The notes beneath the pieces were generated by a model. That model did no database searches and was not told the origin of the DNA. It saw nothing but the letters and a program-made list of their open reading frames with translations. This document shows, one piece after another, positions 1-7,931 of a DNA stretch of 32,628 nt. The translations under genes and the position numbers were made by a program. How positions within the stretch are numbered: the first letter of the stretch is position 1; every line of letters starts with the position of its first letter. Source of the stretch: Pirellulaceae bacterium (lineage in GTDB: Bacteria; Planctomycetota; Planctomycetia; Pirellulales; Pirellulaceae); contig JALORD010000005.1 in NCBI GenBank assembly GCA_025459145.1, positions 1 through 32,628 on the forward strand, written 5' to 3'.

Positions 1-174
1 GGCGCTGCCGGTCTGCAATCCGCCGTAAATTTTAATTCGCCCGCCGTCGACCGGATTATTCCCGGTATCCGTCCGGCAGTTCCGCGCCGCGGCTCCCTGG
101 AAACCAACCGCCCCCGGACGTAGAACGGAACATGGCGGTTTACAGCTCCCGCACCCTGAGGATACCAGCTCGCA
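1..174. other. Leading edge, no complete gene
   Basis: No complete gene is visible. Reading frame 1 is open from base 1 to a TAG at 121-123, about 40 codons, but the translation shows no feature of a known family. Since lutB follows, the tail of a lutA gene was considered. No cysteine-rich CCG motif is present and the other forward frames stop within the first 35 bases, so this cannot be supported. The lutB ribosome site (TGAGG, 157-161) lies here. Confidence 0.4.
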
Positions 175-1587
175 GTGACCGCACTCCTGAAGATCGATCA
201 TCCGCACGCGGCAGCCGACTTTGCCCGCGACGATGCCCGGGCCCATTGGCACGATCAGGCCCTTTGGTTCATTCGCACCAAGCGCGACCGGCTGGCGCAT
301 GGCTTGGCCGAATGGGAAACGCTCCGCGAAAAGGCCGCGGCGATCAAAGCCCACACGATCAGCAACCTGGCCAGCTATCTCGAGCAGTTCGAGCGCGAGG
401 CAACCCGCCGCGGGGCCGTCGTCCACTGGGCCGCGAATGCCGCCGAGCACAATCAGATTGTACTCGAGTTGCTCCAGAAGCATCGCGTGCAAAAGGTCGC
501 CAAGAGCAAATCGATGCTCACCGAGGAGTGCCACCTCAACCCGTTCCTGGAGCGGCATGGGATCGAAGTGGTCGATACCGATCTGGGTGAATGGATCGTG
601 CAGCTGCGCGGCGAAACACCTAGCCACATTGTCTTACCTGCGATTCACATTAAGAAGGAAGAAGTGGGGGAACTGTTCCATGCGAAGCTCGGCACCGACG
701 CCGGGGCGACCGAGCCGACTTATCTGGCCGAAGCGGCCCGCGAGCGGCTGCGAGAAGTGTTCTTAAGCTGCCAGGCGGGGATCACCGGCGTGAACTTCGC
801 CGTGGCCGAGACGGGGGGCTTCGTTGTCTGCACGAACGAGGGGAACGCCGACCTCGGGACCGCGCTGCCGAAATTGCACATCGCCTGCCTGGGAATCGAA
901 AAGCTGATTCCACGGGCCCGCGATCTGGGCGTCTTTCTGCGGCTGCTCGGCCGTTCGGCGACGGGACAGCCGATCACGGCCTACAGTTCACATTTTCACG
1001 GCCCGCGGCCGGCGGGTGAACTGCACATCGTCCTGGTCGACAACGGCCGAAGCGAGATTCTCGGGAGCGACGACTACCGCCGCTCGCTTTCGTGCATTCG
1101 CTGCGGGGCCTGCATGAATACCTGCCCCGTCTATCGGCGGAGCGGCGGACATAGCTACGGCGCGACAGTCCCCGGCCCGATCGGCTCAATCCTGAACCCA
1201 GTTCGCGACGGGAAGCAGTATGCGACTCTGCCGTATGCCTGCAGCCTGTGTGCGTCCTGCACCGACGTCTGCCCGGTAAAGATCAACCTGCATGAGCAGT
1301 TGCTCACCTTGCGGCGCGATATCGCGAGCGCCAGGCATCTGAGCCTGAGCAAGCGGCTGGCAATGCGGGGCGTGTCGCAGGTTTTTCGGAGGCCCTGGTT
1401 ATACGCCCTCGCCGGCAAGGTGGGCCGCTTTTCACTCCGCTGGCTGCCGCGGTTTTTCGTCTACGGTCCGTGGAATCCCTGGGGCAAGGCACGTGATCTG
1501 CCGCCGGCGCCAAAGCGGAGCTTTCGCGACGAGATGCGGCGGCGAATCGCCAGCCAGCCGCCGGCAGGTGGAGACCATACACCATGA
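175..1587 (+). CDS. lutB: LutB-type Fe-S lactate oxidation subunit
   Basis: This 470-residue protein matches LutB (YkgF), the iron-sulfur subunit of the LutABC complex that oxidises L-lactate to pyruvate in the cytoplasm. The N-terminal two thirds is a LUD (DUF162) domain, with the recognisable stretch AETGGFVVCTNEGN near residue 220. The C-terminal part carries two 4Fe-4S ferredoxin motifs: C307-x2-C310-x2-C313-x3-C317-P and C356-x2-C359-x2-C362-x3-C366-P. Length is close to the Bacillus LutB (about 476 residues). The GTG start at 175 is preceded by TGAGG at 157-161. Its stop overlaps the lutC start as ATGA (1584-1587), so the two are translationally coupled. LutA is not visible in the window; it may lie upstream. 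Family assignment is firm, the substrate is inferred from the family. Confidence 0.93.
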   Translation: MTALLKIDHPHAAADFARDDARAHWHDQALWFIRTKRDRLAHGLAEWETLREKAAAIKAHTISNLASYLEQFEREATRRGAVVHWAANAAEHNQIVLELLQKHRVQKVAKSKSMLTEECHLNPFLERHGIEVVDTDLGEWIVQLRGETPSHIVLPAIHIKKEEVGELFHAKLGTDAGATEPTYLAEAARERLREVFLSCQAGITGVNFAVAETGGFVVCTNEGNADLGTALPKLHIACLGIEKLIPRARDLGVFLRLLGRSATGQPITAYSSHFHGPRPAGELHIVLVDNGRSEILGSDDYRRSLSCIRCGACMNTCPVYRRSGGHSYGATVPGPIGSILNPVRDGKQYATLPYACSLCASCTDVCPVKINLHEQLLTLRRDIASARHLSLSKRLAMRGVSQVFRRPWLYALAGKVGRFSLRWLPRFFVYGPWNPWGKARDLPPAPKRSFRDEMRRRIASQPPAGGDHTP

Positions 1588-2195
1588 GTTCCAAGACCGA
1601 CATCCTGAGCCGCATCCGCCGGAATCAGCCCACGCCCTTGCCGCTGCCGGACCTGGACGCTGCCTGGACCGAGTATGCCGATCGTGAGACGCAATTCCTC
1701 GAAGTCCTGACGATGGTCGGCGGCGCGGGGCTCGTGGTGGCCGATCAGCACGAACTCACCGAGCGAGTCGCTGCGATTCCGGTGGTCCGTGCGGCCCAGA
1801 AGGTCGTCTGTCCGATCGCGGCCTTGCAGGCCAGCATTCCCGCGGGGTCGCTCGTGGAACTGGAGGCGATCGACAATCCGCACCAACTCTCAGACATCGA
1901 CGTCGCGATCCTGCCGGGAGAGTTCGCCGTCGCCGAGAATGCGGCGGTCTGGGTGTCGGACGCCGCCGTGCGCCACCGGGCGATTTACTTCATCGCCCAG
2001 CATCTAGTCCTGGTTGTTCCGCGGCAGCAGATGATCGACCACCTGCACCAGGCGTATGACCGACTGTCATTCGCTGGAGCGGGCTACGGACTGTTCATCT
2101 CCGGCCCTTCGAAGACCGCCGACATCGAGCAATCGCTCGTCATCGGCGCCCACGGGCCGCGGTCACTGACAGTCCTGCTCGTCGGCAACAAGTAG
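1584..2195 (+). CDS. lutC: LutC-type LUD domain protein
   Basis: A 203-residue LUD (DUF162) domain protein of the LutC (YkgG) family, the small subunit of the lactate utilisation complex. Typical features are the SSKTDILSRIRR-like N-terminus and the C-terminal SGPSKTADIEQSLVIGAHGP stretch followed by a hydrophobic strand. It is somewhat shorter than the Bacillus protein (about 240 residues). The ATG start overlaps the lutB stop by four bases (ATGA), a normal sign of an operon and translational coupling. No cofactor motif of its own is visible. A hairpin begins at the last base of its stop codon and probably marks the end of the unit. Confidence is high because both family and neighbour agree. 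Confidence 0.92.
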   Translation: MSSKTDILSRIRRNQPTPLPLPDLDAAWTEYADRETQFLEVLTMVGGAGLVVADQHELTERVAAIPVVRAAQKVVCPIAALQASIPAGSLVELEAIDNPHQLSDIDVAILPGEFAVAENAAVWVSDAAVRHRAIYFIAQHLVLVVPRQQMIDHLHQAYDRLSFAGAGYGLFISGPSKTADIEQSLVIGAHGPRSLTVLLVGNK

Positions 2196-2216
2196 GACGG
2201 GCCTCCTGGCCCGTCC
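2195..2216 (+). terminator. Perfect hairpin after lutC
   Basis: Arms GGACGGGCC (2195-2203) and GGCCCGTCC (2208-2216) pair perfectly over nine bases around a TCCT loop. No T tract follows, so it is not a classical intrinsic terminator, but it lies between the convergent lutC and DUF1080 genes and is symmetric, so it could act in both directions. It may also be one copy of a dispersed intergenic palindrome. Confidence 0.55.
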
Positions 2217-2242
2217 AGAATTCGCCGACCTCGAATAGCCGC

Positions 2243-2890
2243 CTACTGCAGCTCTTTCAGCCGCAGGTTGCGATACTCAACGTGCGCCCCGTGGCCACAG
2301 AAGGTGATGAACCCTTTGTCGCGTTTGAGGCCGGGGTGCTCGCGGCCGTCGAGCGTCTTGGGTTTCGAAGCTTCGGCGACGTCGGCGTCGACAATGGTGG
2401 TGCCATTCAGGATCACCTTGACGTGCGACCCCTTCACGATGATTTCTTCCTCGTTCCACTCGCCGACTGGCTTCTGATGGCCGGGCTTCGCTGCAACTAT
2501 TCCGTAGACCGAACCGTGCCGCTGCCAATCTTTGATCCCCTTGTAACGGTCGTCCCCGTCGTCGAGCACCTGAATCTCCATGCCGACGAAGGCCGGGTCC
2601 CCCTGCATCGGAGCGCGTATGCCGATCCCGTTGTTGGCCCCGGGGGTGAGCTTGAATTCGAATTTCAGGTGGAAGTCGGCGTACTCCTTTTCGGTGTAGA
2701 GATTGCCGCCACCCTTTTCCTTGCAGACGATCGCTCCGTCGACCACTTCATAGCCGCTCTTGTCCCCTTGCCAGCCGGCGAGCGTCTGGCCGTCGAACAG
2801 CGAGACGAAGCCCTCCTCGTCGGCGGCGATTACCGACGCAGAAAGAAGACAAGGTAGGAGAAGAGCCAAAAAAGAAAGCGATCGGAGCAT
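2243..2890 (-). CDS. Secreted DUF1080 (3-keto-disaccharide hydrolase) protein
   Basis: A 215-residue exported protein of the DUF1080 family (Pfam 3-keto-disaccharide hydrolase), a concanavalin-like beta-sandwich fold very abundant in Planctomycetota and Bacteroidota. The N-terminus is a signal peptide (LSFLALLLPCLLSASVIAA) cleaved probably after VIAA. The mature part begins with the typical FVSLFDGQTLAGW motif, followed by NNGIGIRAP and the C-terminal HVEYRNLRLKEL strand. Family members act on glycans in the periplasm; the exact substrate here is unknown. The start is ambiguous: ATG at 2890 was chosen, but an in-frame GTG at 2899 adds three residues and has CAGG just upstream. It is transcribed alone, divergent from the DUF2617 gene. 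Confidence 0.93.
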   Translation of the reverse strand: MLRSLSFLALLLPCLLSASVIAADEEGFVSLFDGQTLAGWQGDKSGYEVVDGAIVCKEKGGGNLYTEKEYADFHLKFEFKLTPGANNGIGIRAPMQGDPAFVGMEIQVLDDGDDRYKGIKDWQRHGSVYGIVAAKPGHQKPVGEWNEEEIIVKGSHVKVILNGTTIVDADVAEASKPKTLDGREHPGLKRDKGFITFCGHGAHVEYRNLRLKELQ

Positions 2891-2951
2891 GGGAAGCACA
2901 AACCTGCAGGAGGGAAGAAGGGGAGGGAGGTCGCCGAGCGAACCGCGCCAT

Positions 2952-2981
2952 ATTCTAACAAGCTCCCTAGCATCCGATCAA
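2952..2981 (-). promoter_or_regulatory. Predicted sigma-70-like promoter for the DUF1080 gene
   Basis: On the minus strand TTGATC (2976-2981) and TAGAAT (2952-2957) are 18 bases apart. The -10 element is 5 of 6 to consensus and the whole lies about 60 bases upstream of the start codon. Prediction only; promoter consensus in Planctomycetota is poorly tested. Confidence 0.4.
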
Positions 2982-3088
2982 CAATCCGAAAGGTGCCGGC
3001 GGGCCCCGCAAGAATTGCCGCCGCAGAATTGATTTCGCGCCTGTCAAGAGGCAATCCGCGCGCTTCTTTCGCCAATCAGAAACTGGCT

Positions 3089-3117
3089 TTGTTGCCTTCC
3101 GCGGCGCGGCGTATAAT
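3089..3117 (+). promoter_or_regulatory. Predicted sigma-70 promoter for the DUF2617 gene
   Basis: TTGTTG (3089-3094), a 17-base spacer and a perfect TATAAT (3112-3117) precede the GTG start at 3166 by about 50 bases. This is the best sigma-70-like promoter seen in the window. Confidence 0.55.
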
Positions 3118-3165
3118 TCACCCGTCGTCACGCTACTCTCGCCCTCTCGTCGGGAACATATCACC

Positions 3166-3705
3166 GTGCTGTCCGTTCGACCGAAAGTCGCCGAACTCGG
3201 ATTTCAGCTCTTTGGACGAGCGCTGCACCCCGAGTTGTTCCAGGTTCACAAATCGCGAACCATTTCGCGCGGCGACTACACAGCGCGGCTCGAGATCACG
3301 ACAGCGGGCCACGTGGTGACGTGGCGCTATCGAGGCCTCACGCTCACCGAAGTTGCCTGCTCTGCCCAGCATCCGCTTCCGGAACGCCGCCGACTACTGT
3401 CGTACCGGCTCAAAGGAGAGCGGAGTGATCGGGTCGAGTGCCGCGGCGGCATCGTCTATCAGACGAGCTTTCAGCTGGAAACAGTCGCTCCCGAGCTTTT
3501 CTGGACATTGCAGCAGGAGCTGACGAGCGACGGCGAGAAGCAAGGACTCGTTCACGCCTTCGATTCAAGCGGTCGGATGGCCCTCGGCGCGCTCAGCTAC
3601 ATCCACGCCCAGGCTCGCAACCGCAGCCTGCTCGTACAGGCGTTTCACACTTTCCCCGACGACTACGCAATCGTGAAGATCCAGTCGGTATACGAGTTGC
3701 CGTAG
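3166..3705 (+). CDS. DUF2617 family protein
   Basis: A 179-residue soluble protein that resembles the DUF2617 family, whose planctomycete members begin with the same kind of LSVRPKVAELxFQLFGRxLHPELF sequence. No signal peptide, membrane helix, metal site or catalytic motif is visible. The function of the family is unknown. GTG at 3166 is used as start because the conserved N-terminus begins right there and a consensus promoter lies 50 bases upstream. It is a single-gene unit: the next gene starts about 106 bases downstream with its own ribosome site. The family call is from memory of the N-terminal sequence and is moderately sure. Confidence 0.8.
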   Translation: MLSVRPKVAELGFQLFGRALHPELFQVHKSRTISRGDYTARLEITTAGHVVTWRYRGLTLTEVACSAQHPLPERRRLLSYRLKGERSDRVECRGGIVYQTSFQLETVAPELFWTLQQELTSDGEKQGLVHAFDSSGRMALGALSYIHAQARNRSLLVQAFHTFPDDYAIVKIQSVYELP

Positions 3706-3811
3706 CGCAGTTTGTCGCGCGAACGCCGTTTTGCCTTCGCGCTGGCTCCCCGGTACACTCAGCAGGCAGTGATTGCTCTCCCGCCTGTCGTTTCCTGCCG
3801 TGGAGTCTTCG

Positions 3812-6055
3812 ATGCCGCACCCTGTCACTCCCGTTGCCGTATTGCGCCCGGCCCGCGCGACCTGGGCCCGCACCGCGCTGGTCTTGTTCGTGCTGTCGCT
3901 GCTGGCGGCGCCGCCCGCGACGGCAACTCCCCCGCGCATTCTGCCGCTTGGCGAGGTTCCGCCTGATTCCCGACTGGCCGATCCCAAGAATCTTGACGGC
4001 TACTTTCCGCTGGAGGTTCCGAAGTCGGCCGAGGCCTGGGAAGCGCGGCGCGAAGCCGTCCGCCGGCAGATTCTCGTGTCGCAGGGGATCTGGCCGCTTC
4101 CGACCAAGACTCCTTTGAACGCGGTCATCCACGGCCGGATCGAACAGCCCGACTACACGATCGATAAAGTAATTCTGGAGACGATGCCAGGCTTGTTCCT
4201 GGCGGGAAATCTTTATCGACCGAAGAAGCCAGGCTCCGAGAAAATGCCCGGCGTCCTCGTCCCGCACGGACACTGGGATTCAGGCCGGTTCTACGATGCG
4301 GGTCCGCAGGCCGTCCGCCGCGAAATCGTGCAGGGGGCCGAACGGTTCGAAGACGGCGGCCGCAGCCCGCTGCAGCCCTTGCCGGTGCAGGTCGCCCGGA
4401 TGGGATGCGTCGCTTTTCACTACGACATGCTCGGTTACGCCGATAGCACGCAGCTCAGCTTCGACCTCGTGCACCGGTTCGGCAAACAACGGCCCGAACT
4501 GAACGCCGCCGAAGGCTGGGGCTTTTTCAGTCCGCGGGCCGAGGCGCATCTGCAATCAGTCATGGGACTGCAAACCTGGAATTCGATTCGAGCCCTCGAT
4601 TTTCTCCTCTCGCTGCCGGAGATCGACGCCGAGCGGATCGCCGTAACCGGAGCCAGCGGCGGCGGCACGCAGACGTTCATCCTCGGTGCGGTCGATCCCC
4701 GCGTGAAGCTCGCCTTTCCCGCCGTGATGGTCTCGACGGCAATGCAAGGCGGCTGCACCTGCGAGAACGCCAGTTGTCTGCGGGTGGACACCGGCAATGT
4801 CGAATTCGCCGGGCTTTTCGCCCCACGGCCGCTCGGCATGACTGCCGCCAATGACTGGACGCGGGAGATGGCCACAAAGGGCTTTCCCGAGCTAAAGTCG
4901 CTTTACAAGCTGCTCGGCGCCGAAGGCAACGTTGAGCTGTTTCCGTTCATCCACTTCGGACACAACTACAATTACGTCAGCCGGTCGGCATTCTATGGCT
5001 TCCTGAACAAGCACTTTCGCCTGGGCCTGGCACAGCCCGTGGTGGAGGAGGACTACCAACGGCTGACCAAGGACCAACTGACTGTCTGGAACGCCGAACG
5101 TCCACAGCCGGCGGGAGGCGACGACTTCGAGAAGAAACTGCTTCAGACGTGGCACAACGACTCGCAGACGCAGCTCGCGTCTCTCGCGCCGCGCGATGCC
5201 GCCTCGCTCGCCAAGTGGCGCGAGGTGGCCGGCGGTGGAATGGCCGTGGTCGTTGGACGCAGTATTCCTCCAGCCGACGCGATCGAGTTCGAAAAGTCCA
5301 CCGAGGTCGACGAAGGGGACTACCTGCGAATGGCGGGGCTTGTCCATTACATCCCCGGGCGGGAAGTCCTGCCGATGGCGTTTCTGCATCCGAAGAAGTG
5401 GAACAAGAAGGTCGTCATCTGGCTCAGCGAGCAGGGGAAGGCAGGCATTTTCAATGCTGAGGGGCGGCCCACCCCGGCCGTGAGCGAACTGCTCGCCGCG
5501 GGAACGAGTGTCGTCGGCGTCGATCTCCTGCTGCAAGGTGAATTCCTGGCGGACGGCGCCGCGCCCGCGCGCAATCGGCCCGTGACGAACAACCAGCGGG
5601 AGTTCGCGGGTTACACGTATGGTTATAACCACGCCCTCATCGCGCAGCGGGCACACGACGTTCTGACGACAATCGCCTTTTGCAAACACAACGATCAGGC
5701 CCCCGAACAGATCGATCTGGTGGCCCTCGATCGCACTGGGCCGATCGCGGCCCTCGCGCTGTCGCAGGCCTCGGGGACCGTCCGCCGGGCGGCGATTGAC
5801 ACGCACGGCTTTCGGTTTGCCGATGTCCCGCACTATCTCGATGCGGAGTTTCTCCCCGGCGGCGCGAAGTACGGCGATTTGCCCGGATTCCTAGCGCTCG
5901 CCGCCCCGACGAAGCTCTGGCTGGCCGGCGAGTCCGACCAGACCGCACCGCTCCTCAAACAGGTGTACGTGGCCGCTGGGGCGGCGGACAGCCTGACCTG
6001 CAGCGGCCAGGAAGCGAGCACGGCTGCAGTCGTGGCATGGCTCAAGCAGCCATAA
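3812..6055 (+). CDS. Secreted two-domain alpha/beta hydrolase (acetyl xylan esterase-like)
   Basis: A 747-residue exported protein. A signal peptide (ALVLFVLSLLAAPPATA) follows a basic N-terminus. The first half is an alpha/beta hydrolase of the kind annotated as acetyl xylan esterase or Abhydrolase_7: the nucleophile elbow is G-A-S282-G-G-G, the acid is probably in NDWTREM and the histidine in FIHFGHNYNY. A CTCENASC cysteine cluster sits in between. The second half (from about residue 430) looks like another alpha/beta hydrolase, but the elbow position reads D640-R-T-G-P with no serine. ATG 3812 was chosen because GGAG (3802-3805) lies six bases upstream and the signal peptide follows; an in-frame TTG at 3773 would add 13 residues. 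The likely role is removal of acyl groups from polysaccharides in the periplasm, but the substrate is not shown by the sequence. Confidence 0.88.
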   Translation: MPHPVTPVAVLRPARATWARTALVLFVLSLLAAPPATATPPRILPLGEVPPDSRLADPKNLDGYFPLEVPKSAEAWEARREAVRRQILVSQGIWPLPTKTPLNAVIHGRIEQPDYTIDKVILETMPGLFLAGNLYRPKKPGSEKMPGVLVPHGHWDSGRFYDAGPQAVRREIVQGAERFEDGGRSPLQPLPVQVARMGCVAFHYDMLGYADSTQLSFDLVHRFGKQRPELNAAEGWGFFSPRAEAHLQSVMGLQTWNSIRALDFLLSLPEIDAERIAVTGASGGGTQTFILGAVDPRVKLAFPAVMVSTAMQGGCTCENASCLRVDTGNVEFAGLFAPRPLGMTAANDWTREMATKGFPELKSLYKLLGAEGNVELFPFIHFGHNYNYVSRSAFYGFLNKHFRLGLAQPVVEEDYQRLTKDQLTVWNAERPQPAGGDDFEKKLLQTWHNDSQTQLASLAPRDAASLAKWREVAGGGMAVVVGRSIPPADAIEFEKSTEVDEGDYLRMAGLVHYIPGREVLPMAFLHPKKWNKKVVIWLSEQGKAGIFNAEGRPTPAVSELLAAGTSVVGVDLLLQGEFLADGAAPARNRPVTNNQREFAGYTYGYNHALIAQRAHDVLTTIAFCKHNDQAPEQIDLVALDRTGPIAALALSQASGTVRRAAIDTHGFRFADVPHYLDAEFLPGGAKYGDLPGFLALAAPTKLWLAGESDQTAPLLKQVYVAAGAADSLTCSGQEASTAAVVAWLKQP

Positions 6056-6102
6056 GCTCCGCGTGCCAACGCCTTAGCCAGATGACTGATCGCCCACGAC
6101 AT

Positions 6103-7329
6103 ATGAAGATCCGCGCCCGCTGGGTTGTCCCGGTGGGCCAGCCGCCGATTGCGGATGGCGTCGTCACCATCGCCGACGACCGCGTTGTCGAGGTGGGAAA
6201 CGGCACGAGCGACGCTGTTGTGCGCGATCTGGGCGATGTCATTTTGTTGCCGGGGCTCGTCAACGCCCATACGCATCTGGAATTCAGTGATCTCCGCCTG
6301 CCGCTGGGCGAACCGCGGATGCCGTTTGCTGCTTGGATCGGCCGGGTGGTCGAGCATCGCCGGGCGCAAGCGGCGGCTGCCGACGGGAACGCGAGCTTGC
6401 TCGAGAAGCGGCGCGCGGCTGCGATTGCCGCGGGCCTCGCTGAATCATCTGCTGCGGGTGTGGTGGCCGTGGGAGAGATTGCCACTGCTGAGTGGCCCAC
6501 GGAACTCGATCCAGAGGGACCGTCCGCCGTGGGCGGCGTCATCTTTCGCGAGCTGCTGGGTCTCGCGGGCGATCGGCAGGCAGCAATTGCCGCGACGGCC
6601 GAACAGCACTTGGCCGGTTCGCCGCCGCCAGGTTGGCAACATGGTCTTAGCCCGCATGCACCGTACACGGTTCGGCCGGATCTCGTCGCGCGGTCCTGTC
6701 AGCTTTCGGTTGTTACGCACGCGCCAATCGCCATGCACTTGGCCGAGTCGCTCGCGGAACTCGAACTGCTGGCGTCGCACTCTGGGGAACTTGTTGAACT
6801 ACTCCGCAGCCTCGATGCCTGGCATCCGGCGGCGATTCCCCGTGGTATTGAGCCGGCCGATTACCTGAGTATGCTCGCGCAGGCCCATCGGGCACTCGTG
6901 ATTCACGGCAATTTTCTCACGCCCCGGGACTGGCGATATTTGGCAGAGCGCAAGGGGACGATGAGCGTCGTTTACTGTCCACGGACGTTCGCTTACTTCG
7001 GCCATGGCCGCTATCCGTTGGCCGAGATGCTGGCGGCCGGAGTCCGCGTGGCTGTCGGAACCGACTCGCAGGCGAGCAATCCCGATCTTTCGGTGCTGGC
7101 CGAACTGCGGCAAGTGGCTCGCGCGCATCCGGAGCTTTCGCCCGAATCCATCCTAGCCCTGGGAACGCTGGCGAGCGCCGAGGCCCTGGGAATTAAGCCA
7201 GACTTCGGCTCGATCGAACCGGGCAAGCTGGCTCGATTTGCGGTCGTGCCCGTTGGAACCGAAGTGACTGATCCCGTCGAGTGGCTCTTGCACGGCACCG
7301 ACACGAGCGCCAGCCAGTGGGAACTTTAG
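6103..7329 (+). CDS. COG0402 amidohydrolase (deaminase-like)
   Basis: A metal-dependent amidohydrolase of about 408 residues from the ATZ/TRZ deaminase group. The family signature is clear: H56-T-H58 in the VNAHTHLEF motif, then HAPYTV, a histidine in MHLAES, VIHGNFLT, and the late aspartate in GTDSQASNPDL. A small composite beta domain is formed by the N- and C-termini. Relatives deaminate purine nucleosides or related rings; one plausible role is aminodeoxyfutalosine deaminase in menaquinone synthesis, but nothing in the neighbourhood tests this. The start is uncertain: ATG 6103 fits the usual family N-terminus (MKIRARWVVPV), while ATG 6082 adds seven residues; neither has a good ribosome site. 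It lies 47 bases after the esterase gene and may be cotranscribed. Confidence 0.85.
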   Translation: MKIRARWVVPVGQPPIADGVVTIADDRVVEVGNGTSDAVVRDLGDVILLPGLVNAHTHLEFSDLRLPLGEPRMPFAAWIGRVVEHRRAQAAAADGNASLLEKRRAAAIAAGLAESSAAGVVAVGEIATAEWPTELDPEGPSAVGGVIFRELLGLAGDRQAAIAATAEQHLAGSPPPGWQHGLSPHAPYTVRPDLVARSCQLSVVTHAPIAMHLAESLAELELLASHSGELVELLRSLDAWHPAAIPRGIEPADYLSMLAQAHRALVIHGNFLTPRDWRYLAERKGTMSVVYCPRTFAYFGHGRYPLAEMLAAGVRVAVGTDSQASNPDLSVLAELRQVARAHPELSPESILALGTLASAEALGIKPDFGSIEPGKLARFAVVPVGTEVTDPVEWLLHGTDTSASQWEL

Positions 7330-7403
7330 TAGCGGCAGCTTCCATCCGCCCGCGAGTTCAACGAACATTCCCGACCTTTTCATTCTCTCGCCAAGAAACA
7401 GCC

Positions 7404-7424
7404 GCGGGGGCAAGATGCCCCCGC
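7404..7424. terminator. Hairpin between convergent genes
   Basis: Arms GCGGGGGC (7404-7411) and GCCCCCGC (7417-7424) pair perfectly around AAGAT. It lies between the convergent amidohydrolase and iscA-like genes, so it could terminate either. There is no T tract. The phrase resembles intergenic palindromes common in Planctomycetota, so it may be a dispersed repeat. Confidence 0.5.
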
Positions 7425-7454
7425 TACCATTCGGCGAACCTCCACCGCGTCCGC

Positions 7455-7787
7455 TTAGAATTGATACGAAGTACCGCAGCCGCAGGTCTTCTTGGCCATC
7501 GGCACATCGAGGTGGAAGCCGCGCTGCTCGAGGCCGTCGACGAAGTTGAGCGTCGCCCCTTCGAGGTACAGTTCGCTCTTCTTGTCGACGACCAGATCCT
7601 CGCCGTAGAAATTCAGCCGGGTATCCTTCGTCTCGTCGTATTCCTTGTCCAGGAACAGGCGGTGTTCGTGGCCGCTGCAACCGCCGGCGACCAGCTTCAC
7701 GCGGAGGAACATGTCTGGCGTGGCCTGGACCGCTTCCTTGTGCTTCTTCAGTTCGCTGGCGGCAGATTCCGTCATCGTGATCGACAT
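7455..7787 (-). CDS. IscA/ErpA-type A-type Fe-S carrier
   Basis: A 110-residue HesB/IscA family protein, a cytoplasmic scaffold or carrier that delivers iron-sulfur clusters. The three conserved cysteines are present: C37 in GGCSGH and C102-G-C104 close to the C-terminus, matching the spacing of E. coli IscA (107 residues). ATG 7787 was chosen because on the coding strand a GAGG-containing stretch lies just upstream; an in-frame start at 7802 would add five residues that precede this ribosome site. It follows the cysteine desulfurase gene on the same strand with a 144-base gap that holds a possible promoter, so it may be partly independent. Whether it acts as IscA, ErpA or SufA cannot be told. 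Confidence 0.9.
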   Translation of the reverse strand: MSITMTESAASELKKHKEAVQATPDMFLRVKLVAGGCSGHEHRLFLDKEYDETKDTRLNFYGEDLVVDKKSELYLEGATLNFVDGLEQRGFHLDVPMAKKTCGCGTSYQF

Positions 7788-7849
7788 CGTTCTCACCCTC
7801 AACTCGTTGTCAGCTTTGGCTGCTCTTTTTCACAGAGCCTTATGTCAAA

Positions 7850-7877
7850 AGTATAGCAGCGGCTAGCGGCAGGGAAA
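7850..7877 (-). promoter_or_regulatory. Possible promoter of the iscA-like gene
   Basis: On the minus strand TATACT (7850-7855), 5 of 6 to the -10 consensus, is preceded at 16 bases by TTTCCC (7872-7877), a poor -35. A TTGACA overlaps just downstream (7843-7848). It lies in the long gap after the desulfurase gene. Weak prediction. Confidence 0.3.
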
Positions 7878-7931
7878 GTGCATTCGCAATTGCGGGTGTA
7901 GGCTTGTTGTAAATCCAAGCCCTCCCAGCGG

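Noticed and set aside
1-123. C-terminal end of a lutA gene
   Set aside because: The 40-codon open frame has no cysteine motif or other LutA feature; too short to decide.
3084-3096. CTGGCTTTGTTGCC as a sigma-54 promoter before the DUF2617 gene
   Set aside because: The GG and GC are only seven bases apart instead of ten; the same stretch forms a good sigma-70 promoter.
4892-5833. 313-codon minus-strand frame inside the secreted hydrolase gene
   Set aside because: Shadow of the hydrolase frame, which has a signal peptide, ribosome site and catalytic motif.
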